Below are positions 16,976 through 24,096 of a stretch of DNA of 64,000 nt, one piece after another; the first letter of the stretch is position 1; each line of letters begins with the position of its first letter. A program made the translations under genes and the position numbers. The stretch is from an uncultured Bacteroidales bacterium (lineage in GTDB: Bacteria > Bacteroidota > Bacteroidia > Bacteroidales > P3), in assembly GCA_905234665.1 (NCBI GenBank), contig CAJOIV010000010.1, forward strand, positions 29,584-93,583, given 5' to 3'. Under the pieces are notes generated by a model, which worked only from the letters and a program-made list of their open reading frames with translations, was not told the DNA's origin and ran no database searches.

Positions 16976-18057
16976 TACTTGCAGATGTTGATTTTCCCAG
17001 CCTGCTCGAAGATGCGCTTGGCGCGCTGGTGGTTGGCTTCGGCGTTGCCGCCGAGGGCGTTGAAGATGAATTCCAGTCCGAGGACACCCGAGCCTTGCCG
17101 CAGGACGTGGACGCAGCAGAGGTTCTGGAGGGTGACGGAGAGGGCGATGATGTCGAGGTCGGTGCCCGACATCTGGTGGAGAGCCAGTTGGTAGGCGTCG
17201 TCGCTGCTGTTGCGGAGGAGTCGTTCCACGTCGCCGAGGGTGTGGAATCCGAGGCTGAGGAGCACCTGGAGGTAGGGCATGAGGTTGTCGTCGAACACTT
17301 CGGCCTGGTTGATGATGGCGATGCGTTTGGCCAGATGCCGGAAGGGGTCGAGCTCGAGGTAGCTGCGGAAGGTGTCGCCGTCGAGGGGCACGCTGTCGAA
17401 GTCGCCGTCGGCCACGAGCGACTGGACGTTGCGGCGGTAGTCGGTGATGGCCATGCGGATGCGGCTGAACTGTTCGTCGGCCAACTCGAGCATGCCGGCG
17501 ATGCGGTTCATGTTGCGCAGGTGCTCGCGGGGGATCTCGATGTCGGTCTTGTAGCCCATATCGTGGTTGATGGTGGCCCAGACGTGCTGGAGAGCCGTGC
17601 GCATCTGAATCTCGAATCGTATCTGGTTCAGCTCGGGGTGCTCGGGGTCGGAGCAGAGGGCGGCGGGGAGGCGGCAGATGTAGTGTAGCGACATGTAGCC
17701 GAAACGGTCGAGGTCGAGCAGCTTGCGCTTGTCGACGGAGTTGTCCCAGTCCACCTCGAAGGTCTTCTCCACGAGGGCGGCGATTTTGTCCACCTCGTCG
17801 GTGTAGAAGGTGATGATGCGGCAGCCGAGGATGTCGGTGATGTCGTCGAGGGTGGCATATTTGTGCCCCTTGAGCTCCAGTTTCCCGGAAAGGCTTTTCT
17901 CGGTCTTGATGCGCGACTCGATGGCAGTGACGTACAGGTGGTTGTCTTCCACAATGCGGTGGAGTGTCTGGGTCACTACCTCCTGCAGCCGCTCATGGAG
18001 TGCCCGCCGTTCGCGGTACTCGTCGAGAATCATCTCGCAGTGCAGGTCGAGACTCAT
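16975..18057 (-). CDS. RelA/SpoT-type alarmone synthetase with extra C-terminal domain
   Basis: 360 residues. Residues about 40-225 form a RelA/SpoT nucleotidyltransferase: ITDILGCRIITFYTDEV (metal Asp), the guanine-stacking loop DRFGYMSLHYI, and FEIQMRTALQHVWATINHD with the catalytic Glu. These suggest an active pyrophosphate transferase. Residues about 230-360 are an additional helical region with no recognised domain. It overlaps the STAS gene by 4 nt upstream and the hydrolase gene by 1 nt downstream. Not the housekeeping long Rel, which has TGS and ACT domains; this is an accessory synthetase tied to a partner-switching module. Confidence 0.85.
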   Translation of the reverse strand: MSLDLHCEMILDEYRERRALHERLQEVVTQTLHRIVEDNHLYVTAIESRIKTEKSLSGKLELKGHKYATLDDITDILGCRIITFYTDEVDKIAALVEKTFEVDWDNSVDKRKLLDLDRFGYMSLHYICRLPAALCSDPEHPELNQIRFEIQMRTALQHVWATINHDMGYKTDIEIPREHLRNMNRIAGMLELADEQFSRIRMAITDYRRNVQSLVADGDFDSVPLDGDTFRSYLELDPFRHLAKRIAIINQAEVFDDNLMPYLQVLLSLGFHTLGDVERLLRNSSDDAYQLALHQMSGTDLDIIALSVTLQNLCCVHVLRQGSGVLGLEFIFNALGGNAEANHQRAKRIFEQAGKINICK

Positions 18058-18356
18058 ACTATCTTGATGATGTTGGAGAAACCGGTGATGTCGAACACTT
18101 CGCGCACCTGCGGGCGCATGTTGCGGAGCACAAGGCTGCCGCCGCGGGCCATCACGCTCTTCTGGAGCATGAGGAACATGCGGAGTCCCTGGCTCGAGGT
18201 GTATTCCATGCCCGAGCAGTCCATCTCGATGTCGGGCTTTTCGCCCTGCATCAGGGGCGCGAGGTCCTGCTGGAATTTGTCGGCATTCGTCGTGTCGATG
18301 CGGCCGTTCAACGTGACAAGGGTCTTCCCCTCCTGTGTCTGTATAGTTGTATCCAT
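18054..18356 (-). CDS. STAS-domain anti-sigma factor antagonist
   Basis: 100 residues, one STAS domain. MDTTIQTQEGKTLVTLNGRI starts the beta-sheet, and the phosphorylatable-serine loop is CSGMEYTSSQGLRMF. In SpoIIAA/RsbV-type partner switching this serine is phosphorylated by the HATPase kinase and dephosphorylated by the PP2C phosphatase, both encoded just upstream. The start at 18356 is preferred over 18377 because the latter lies in repeat sequence. The TGA stop overlaps the synthetase ATG. Confidence 0.85.
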   Translation of the reverse strand: MDTTIQTQEGKTLVTLNGRIDTTNADKFQQDLAPLMQGEKPDIEMDCSGMEYTSSQGLRMFLMLQKSVMARGGSLVLRNMRPQVREVFDITGFSNIIKIV

Positions 18357-18490
18357 AGTTCTATTCTCAATTATCAATTTCCCCGGCTCCCGCCCATTCC
18401 TCCCCTAAGTTAGGGGAGGTGGCCCGAAGGGCCGGAGGAGTGTGTCTTTCAATTACACATTTACACATTCACACATTTACACATTCTCAG
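18357..18490. repeat. Composite spacer repeat in the partner-switch operon
   Basis: From left to right on the plus strand: a family A piece (TTCTCAATTATCAATTT), a GC-rich palindrome (CCTCCCCTAA-GTTAGGGGAGG, then GGCCCGAAGGGCC), and a family C array of ACACATTTACACATTC words. The array encodes the last residues (MCKCVNV) of the kinase. It separates the kinase gene from the STAS gene. Confidence 0.75.
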
Positions 18491-18868
18491 TATATTGCAC
18501 CCCTCCTCATAGCGGTACTCGATGCTATCCATCATCTGCTTGCAGAGGAAAATGCCCAAACCGCCGATGTTGCGCTCCTCGGCGCCGAGGGTGATGTCGG
18601 GGTCGGGTTTGTCAAGGGGGTTGAAGGGTGTGCCGGCATCGCGCAGCTCGATGGTGAGTGTCAGGCCGTCGTGGCTCAGCGACGTCCCCGCCTCCAGCCA
18701 GCCGATGCCGCCCTCGTAGGCGTAGCGTACCACGTTCTCGACGGCCTCCTCGACGGAAAGCCGTATCTTGAACTCCAGGGCCTCGTCCTTTGGGATGTCC
18801 GGCGACGCCATGAGGTACTCGATAATCTCGGAACTCTTGTCCTTGATAGGATTAAACCTTTTCTTCAT
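18461..18868 (-). CDS. Anti-sigma regulatory factor (HATPase Ser/Thr kinase)
   Basis: 135 residues of the SpoIIAB/RsbW type. ATP-binding motifs: N-box SVEEAVENVVRYAY, G1 LRDAGTPFNP, G2 GGLGIFLCKQMMD. Expected to phosphorylate the STAS protein encoded downstream and to bind an alternative partner when the STAS protein is phosphorylated. No sigma factor is encoded next to it. The start at 18868 overlaps the phosphatase gene by 17 nt. Odd: the C-terminus MCKCVNV comes from a family C repeat, much like the sirtuin's MCECVNA. Confidence 0.85.
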   Translation of the reverse strand: MKKRFNPIKDKSSEIIEYLMASPDIPKDEALEFKIRLSVEEAVENVVRYAYEGGIGWLEAGTSLSHDGLTLTIELRDAGTPFNPLDKPDPDITLGAEERNIGGLGIFLCKQMMDSIEYRYEEGCNILRMCKCVNV

Positions 18869-20576
18869 ATAATACACTCATTATTGTTATATCGTCATTC
18901 TGCATATTCCCCTCCACGAACTCCTTCACCGAGGCGAAGAGGCTCTCGACCACCTCCTGCTCCGTGCTCTTCGGGTCGCGCACCAGTGCCGTCGAGGCCC
19001 ACGCCAGCAGCCGCTCTTCGCCATACTGCGCGTGGTCGTCGCGTTCGGCCTCCGTGACGCCGTCGGTGTAGAGCACCAGCCGCGTGCCCGGCTTCAGTTG
19101 CATCTCCTCGGCCTCGTACTGGAAGTCGGCGAAGACCCCTAACGCCAGGTTGGCCTTGGCCTTGAGGAGGTAAGGTTCGCCGTCGGGCGGCACGACGAGG
19201 ATGGGGTTGTGGCCTCCGTTGCAATAGCGCAGCAGGCCGGTCTTGGGGTCGAGACGCCCCACGAAGAGGGTCACGAACATGCCCCCGCTGTTGGCGTCGA
19301 CGACGCTGTTGTTGACGCGCCCCACGGCCTCGCCGAGGCTCAGCCCCAGTCCTGCCACGAAGCGCAGCGCGGCGCGCGTGATGGCCATCATCAGCGCCGC
19401 CGGGGCGCCCTTGCCCGACACGTCCCCCACGGCGAAGTAGAGGCCGCCGTCGGGTCGCCAGTTGAAGTCGTAGAGGTCGCCGCCCACCTCCTTGGCTGGC
19501 TCCAGCAGGGCGTGCAGGCACGTCGGGAAGTCGGTGCGCAGCATTCCCAGCTGTATGTCGCGGGCCACCGTGAGCTCTCCTTCCATGCGGTCCACGGGCT
19601 TCGTGAGCTGCCGCAAGGTGAGCCAGCAGACGAGGGAGACTATCAGCAGTCCCACCAGCCCCATGACGATGAGCTGGAGGAGCATCCTGTTGGCCGACCG
19701 CAGCACGTCGGAGTACTGGCACACGATGGTCGCCGACCAGCCCATGCGCAGGGGAGCATAGACGGCGTAGGACCAGTGTCTCCCTGTGCGGAAGCGGATG
19801 AGGCTGTCGCCCCCTTTCTTCATCTCGTTGTGGAGGCGCTGCAGCTGCTCGTTTTTGCCTCCCTGCTCGCGGATCATCTCCAGTAGGGCGGGGTCGTCGA
19901 TGCCGATGACCGTCTCGTCCTGACAGAGGATGGAGGCCACCGAGTTGGGGTAGGGCCGTATGGTGTGCAGCAGCGAGTCAATCCAGTCGATGGCGATGTC
20001 GGCTGTGATGATGGCGAAGACCTTCCCGTCGGCATCCTTTATGGGGTAGCTGTAGGTGGTCATCAGCCGCTCGCCGCCGTTTTCGTCGAAGTAGGGATTG
20101 CTCCAGTGGGGTTCTCCCGTCTCGTAGGGCATCTTGAACCATTCCATCTGGTGGTAGTCGTAGTCGGGGTTCCCCAGCTGCTTGGTGAGGGTCTCACCGC
20201 TGGCGGGGTCGCGGTAGGAGTAGGGCGAATACCAGTGGTCGCCGCGGTGGACACCGTCGGCGAAAGCCACGGCGCACCCGATTACCTTGTCGCTCTGCGA
20301 CACCGCCTCGTGGGTTAGGTGCGTGAGGAAGTTGTCGTTCGAGGCCATCGCCGCCACCACCTGGGCACCGGCGCAGGTCGTGACTTCCACCTCCGCCATC
20401 GGCAGCTCGATTTCCTTGATCATCGCATCCAGACGGTTCCCCGTCGCGTTGGCGGCCTCCTCCGCAATGGTATTGTACGACGACCATGCCACCACGCCCA
20501 GCATGACGACAAACAAGACGGCGACAATAAACAATATGTTGAATGTCAACCGCGTGGAAGTACTTTTCTTCTTCAT
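18852..20576 (-). CDS. Cache-sensor SpoIIE-type PP2C phosphatase
   Basis: 574 residues. A membrane helix (ILFIVAVLFVVMLGVVAW, about 14-31) is followed by a double-Cache extracytoplasmic sensor (about 35-290; DHWYSPYSYRDPASGE, PYFDENGGERLMTTYSYPI), a second helix (LIVMGLVGLLIVSLVCWL), a short linker and a SpoIIE/PP2C domain (about 335-574). Metal-binding Asp motifs: GGDLYDFNW, VGDVSGKG, LYTDGVTEA, QNDDITIM. It senses an outside ligand and would dephosphorylate the STAS antagonist. First gene of the five-gene operon, with a good promoter at 20598. Confidence 0.9.
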   Translation of the reverse strand: MKKKSTSTRLTFNILFIVAVLFVVMLGVVAWSSYNTIAEEAANATGNRLDAMIKEIELPMAEVEVTTCAGAQVVAAMASNDNFLTHLTHEAVSQSDKVIGCAVAFADGVHRGDHWYSPYSYRDPASGETLTKQLGNPDYDYHQMEWFKMPYETGEPHWSNPYFDENGGERLMTTYSYPIKDADGKVFAIITADIAIDWIDSLLHTIRPYPNSVASILCQDETVIGIDDPALLEMIREQGGKNEQLQRLHNEMKKGGDSLIRFRTGRHWSYAVYAPLRMGWSATIVCQYSDVLRSANRMLLQLIVMGLVGLLIVSLVCWLTLRQLTKPVDRMEGELTVARDIQLGMLRTDFPTCLHALLEPAKEVGGDLYDFNWRPDGGLYFAVGDVSGKGAPAALMMAITRAALRFVAGLGLSLGEAVGRVNNSVVDANSGGMFVTLFVGRLDPKTGLLRYCNGGHNPILVVPPDGEPYLLKAKANLALGVFADFQYEAEEMQLKPGTRLVLYTDGVTEAERDDHAQYGEERLLAWASTALVRDPKSTEQEVVESLFASVKEFVEGNMQNDDITIMSVLYEEKV

Positions 20577-20597
20577 TGGCTTCTACGTTTCATCCTG

Positions 20598-20605
20598 CAA
20601 AGATA
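20598..20605 (-). promoter_or_regulatory. -7 box TATCTTTG of the partner-switch operon
   Basis: Reads TATCTTTG on the minus strand, 22 nt upstream of the SpoIIE-type phosphatase ATG (20576). It faces away from a second promoter at 20659. Confidence 0.75.
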
Positions 20606-20621
20606 CGAAAAAAACGCCAAC

Positions 20622-20650
20622 TAAAAACTATAAACCATAAACATTAAACT
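20622..20650. repeat. Family D word repeat between divergent promoters
   Basis: ACTAAAAACTATAAACCATA then AACATTAAAC lies between the two divergent -7 boxes. Related ACTAAAAAC / GGTTATAGG words occur within the DUF2723 gene. Confidence 0.5.
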
Positions 20651-20658
20651 CTTTTTCG

Positions 20659-20666
20659 TATCTTTG
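20659..20666 (+). promoter_or_regulatory. -7 box TATCTTTG
   Basis: Perfect TAnnTTTG element 22 nt before the ATG at 20688. It rules out the earlier in-frame TTG at 20664, which lies in the box itself. Confidence 0.7.
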
Positions 20667-20687
20667 CACCAAAAACAGAAGCAACCT

Positions 20688-21383
20688 ATGGGCAAACAAG
20701 TGTCAGAAATCAAAGTTATTGGCAAAGTCGGCAACATCGATGGATACAGAGGCTACGACGGCAAGTATCATGTCCGACTACACCAGCCCGATGTCAAGAA
20801 TCCCCGCACGGAGAAACAAACTGCTAACCGCGACGCCTTCTCCCTCGCCTCAAAACTGGTACCCTATATCGACCCCGTCCTTCGCGAGGTCAATATGGCC
20901 AACGGCATCGCTCCCACCCGTCACGGTAAGAAGGTCGCCAAAGTCAAGAAGCATCTTTCCCAACTCCCCGAAGGCCAGCACCTCCCCGCTGACCTCCCCA
21001 TCGTCGACGCCCCCGCTGTCGACCTCCATTTCAAGGAACTCACTCTGACGCGCACGGAAGCCACCTTCACCCTCCATGCCGCCATCGACCCGCGCCTCAC
21101 CTGTCGCTTCTTCCGTTGCGCCGCCGCCATCCTCATCTACAACTCCAAGCGAGACGAATACCATAATGCCACCTCCTGGCAGCCCGCCATCGACGACCTC
21201 ACCTTGTCCATCCCCACCTCCTGGCAGAAAGACGACCTCCAAGCCGTCGCCTATATCCTCCTTGCCTTCAAAAAGAAAGTCGTCGCCGACCTCCCCATCT
21301 CCATCCCCCCCGCCACAACCAACCTCTCTGACCTCCAACACCTCGAATGGTCCCAACTCCACACCGTCCCACTCCTTCCCTAA
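20688..21383 (+). CDS. Hypothetical protein, two-part beta-rich
   Basis: 231 residues with no signal peptide. The N-terminus (MGKQVSEIKVIGKVGNIDGY, followed by RGYDGKYHVR) loosely resembles the N-terminal pattern of the Bacteroidetes DUF6266 family, and the C-terminal half has alternating hydrophobic residues suggestive of a beta-sandwich (FFRCAAAILIYNSKRDEYH). Relatives are usually strain-specific and lie near phage-like or surface loci. Function not known. The DNA towards the 3' end becomes very C-rich. Confidence 0.5.
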   Translation: MGKQVSEIKVIGKVGNIDGYRGYDGKYHVRLHQPDVKNPRTEKQTANRDAFSLASKLVPYIDPVLREVNMANGIAPTRHGKKVAKVKKHLSQLPEGQHLPADLPIVDAPAVDLHFKELTLTRTEATFTLHAAIDPRLTCRFFRCAAAILIYNSKRDEYHNATSWQPAIDDLTLSIPTSWQKDDLQAVAYILLAFKKKVVADLPISIPPATTNLSDLQHLEWSQLHTVPLLP

Positions 21384-21931
21384 GTTAGGGTTGAGCACAA
21401 GCTCCAGTTGAGTTTCGCAACGGCCCGGAGTGTGCCCCCCAATAGTCCCGTATGTTGCGATATCATCGCAACATCCCCGTTCCCTCACCACACCAATACC
21501 ACTACACCTCCACGCCACCCCCATACCATCTTCGATACCCCTCCGATGCAACTCCAATGCAACTCCGACTTATCCACACTTACTGTTCATAACTCACACC
21601 TAAAAATCTTGATTATCCACCCAGAACGAACCAACTAACCCGACGCCCCTTCTCCGCACCCGCCTCCCTCACAAAAAATAGCGTCCCAGTCACCCTCTCC
21701 CGTCCTTAGGACAACACACTCCCATAACGCCACCCCTCCACAATTATTGTCCCTCGTGTTCTTTTTTTTGTTGCCCTCATCTCATGCATCGAAAGAAAAA
21801 CAGAATAAAATTATAGGGGATGTATCTGACGTTTTAGAACAAAATTAGCACAAAGTATCTGACGTTTTGAAACATCTTCGTATCTATATATCTCAGAATC
21901 AATATACGAACCACTCAGGTAGATTGCTGAA
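21384..21931. other. Gene-free stretch with decayed sequence
   Basis: No convincing gene. Begins with CCTAAGTTAGGG-type and C-rich sequence. Contains TATCTGACGTTTT twice (from 21823 and 21857, about 35 nt apart). The same core, TATCTGACG, occurs at 57453 near another AAA ATPase gene. Confidence 0.5.
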
Positions 21932-22176
21932 TACAGGAAGAGTACAGAGGAGGACGAACCGACCGCAAGTTCACAGAAAAGTTCACAGAAAAGTTCACAG
22001 AAATCATCGAACTCATCAAGGCGAATGCAAGCATTACCACACAGCAGATGGCCGACCAACTGGGCATCTCCCGTCGTGCAGTAGCCAAAGCGATAGCCAA
22101 ACTCCAGGCAGAAGACCGCATCCGCCGCGTCGGCCCCGACAAAGGTGGCCACTGGGAAGTCCTTAAGGATGAATAG
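21932..22176 (+). pseudogene. Remnant: C-terminal winged helix of an AlbA_2/Fic-type regulator
   Basis: An open frame without a start encodes KFTEKFTEKFTEIIELIK, SITTQQMADQLGISRRAVAK and RIRRVGPDKGGHWEVLKDE before a TAG stop. The KFTEK linker followed by this helix-turn-helix is the typical end of Bacteroidetes AlbA_2 (divergent AAA_4) or Fic-associated proteins. The remaining 80 percent of such a gene is missing upstream (in-frame TGA at about 21929). Confidence 0.6.
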
Positions 22177-22285
22177 GCAATAGAATCGCCTAGTAACGTG
22201 TAACCAAATTGTGTCGAAGCCCCATCATCCCATTACCCCCACTCATGTAGTGTGTGGATAACGTGTAAAGAAAATGTGTCGAAGA

Positions 22286-22476
22286 CACATCATCCTATTA
22301 ACCCCACACTTGTAGTGTGGGGTCTGAATCCCCAACTCAAGCCGCGTGTCGAAGACACGCTACATCATACAATTATCCCCCTCCTGAAACCTATATTCCT
22401 CTGCCCGTCCATTTCCCCGACACCAATAAATTCCGAACAAAACCCCAATATGTCAGAAAAAATGTGTACCTTTGCA
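22286..22476. repeat. 191-bp direct repeat, copy 1
   Basis: Matches 23895-24085 without gaps and with about 14 mismatches. It contains two hairpins (CCCCACAC-TTGTA-GTGTGGGG and GCGTGTC-GAA-GACACGC) and ends in a -7 box TACCTTTG (22467-22474). A degenerate partial third copy of its first 50 nt lies just upstream (about 22210-22260). Confidence 0.9.
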
Positions 22477-22527
22477 ATTACAAATTGCAAAACACACAAC
22501 GAAAACACATAGAACACAACACGATAC

Positions 22528-22668
22528 ATGAACAGCTACAGCTTTTCTGGCCACGAATCCTTCTCCTGCAAGTCATTATGGCTCAAGAAAGGATATGATT
22601 CTGTCGTGCAGGAACGCGTTTTCTTTTGCAATAGCAATGTCCAAAAGATGAAAGGAGAAATCCAATGA
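22528..22668 (+). pseudogene. DUF4007 N-terminal fragment
   Basis: 46 codons. The first part, YSFSGHESFSCKSLWLKKGY, is the hallmark N-terminus of DUF4007 proteins, which are about 300 residues long and occur in phage-defence and phosphorothioation-linked loci. The frame then degenerates (FFCNSNVQKMKGEIQ) and stops. It lies 52 nt after the repeat-borne promoter and overlaps the DUF1016 start by 4 nt. A truncated relic rather than a functional gene. Confidence 0.6.
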
Positions 22669-23765
22669 CTGACAAACCCCATTTCGTGTTCCGTGACGGC
22701 ATGACAGCCGACAGCAATTATGTGTAATGGATAGCTGACATCAAAGGCCGTTACCGCAGCAGTCAAATCAAAGCTGCCATAAAGGTGAATACGGCGCTGT
22801 TGGAATTTTACTGGAGCGTAGGGCGTGACCTCGTCGCTCTTAAGGCCGAAGAGCGTTGGGGCAGTGGAATAGTGAAGCAATTCGCCTTGGATATGCGGAA
22901 TGCTTTCCCCGATGCAAAAGGCTTCTCTGACACCAACGTGAAATATATGAAACGCTGGTATTTGTTCTATTATGAGCGAGTTATAAAAGGCCAGCAACTT
23001 GCTGGCCAAATTGACGTGACAGAAAAAAGTCACCAACTTGGTGACATTTTAGAAATGCCTGATATATTTGGCCTTGTTCCATGGAAGCAACACATCCTAA
23101 TCATATCCAAGACCCAAACCCTTGAGGAAGCTCTCTTTTATATTGACAAGGTAGTGACAGAGGGGTGGAGCCGCAGCTGGCTCGAAGACCAGGTTGCCCA
23201 CAATCTATACCGAAACCAAGGTGCCGCCATCACAAACTTCGACAACACACTGCCCGCCCCACAAAGTCAGCTGGCCAAAGAGTTGCTGAAGAACGAGTAT
23301 AATTTGAGTTTCATCACCGCCGAAAGCGTTAAACGTGAAAGAGACTTGGAAGAAGACCTCGTCGCTAATGTCACTCGCTTCCTTCTGGAGCTTGGAAAAG
23401 GGTTCGCTTATGTAGGCCGACAGATGGAGTTGCGAATGGATGAAGAAACAGCATTCTTCCCTGATCTGGTGTTCTATCACATACCTCAGAAACGTTATGT
23501 AATCATCGAACTGAAAGCCGTAAAGTTTGAGCCTGAGTTTGCAGGTAAACTTAATTTCTACGTTACTGCTGCCGACAAACTCCTCAGAGGTGACGGAGAC
23601 AACGAATCTGTGGGTCTGATTATCTGCAAGACGGCTAAGAGAACAATAGTGGAATGGTCGTTGCAAGACATAGCCAAGCCGTTAGGCGTAGCCACCTACC
23701 AGTTGGAAGAGGTGGTGGCCCGCACCGTCAGGGAACTGGAACAACGAAAGAAGGAGAAAAAATAA
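22665..23765 (+). pseudogene. DUF1016/YhcG-type PD-(D/E)xK nuclease gene with early stop
   Basis: Conserved DUF1016 sequence begins upstream of the longest open frame: WIADIKGRYRSSQIKAAIKV is in frame with the ATG at 22665 but is separated from it by TAA at 22725-22727 (codon 21). The rest is intact: LEFYWSVGRDLV, GFSDTNVKYMKRWY, and the nuclease core FFPDLVFYHIPQKRYVIIELK. Translation could restart at GTG 22785, losing about 40 residues. DUF1016 genes are common passengers of type I restriction loci; a nuclease role is inferred from the fold. CAA-to-TAA is a likely mutation. Confidence 0.75.
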
Positions 23766-23894
23766 CCCCTTCACAAGAGCGCGAACAGAAAGTGCTTTCT
23801 TTCTGTGTCGAACCGTAGAATGGTGTCCGACAAACATGCCAAGGCACGATAGTCTAGTGACCCCACCACCAAGCAAGCCTTTGTGTGCCAACGG

Positions 23895-24085
23895 CACATC
23901 ATCCTATTAACCCCACACTTGTAGTGTGGGGTCTGAATCCCCGACTCAAGCCGCGTGTCGAAGACACGCTACATCATACAATTATCCCCCTCCCGAAACC
24001 CGCATCTCTTTGCCCGCCCATTACCCCGGCATCAATAAATTCCGAACAAAACCCCATTATGTCAGAAAAAATGCGTACCTTTGCA
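23895..24085. repeat. 191-bp direct repeat, copy 2 (hsdR promoter)
   Basis: Second copy of the 22286-22476 repeat. Its terminal -7 box TACCTTTG (24076-24083) lies only 13 nt before the hsdR ATG, so the hsdR transcript would have an extremely short leader. Confidence 0.9.
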
Positions 24086-24096
24086 TTTTAAATTAA

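Noticed and set aside
22286..24085. Insertion sequence bounded by repeats
   Set aside because: The repeats are direct, not inverted, contain a promoter, and no transposase or integrase lies between them.
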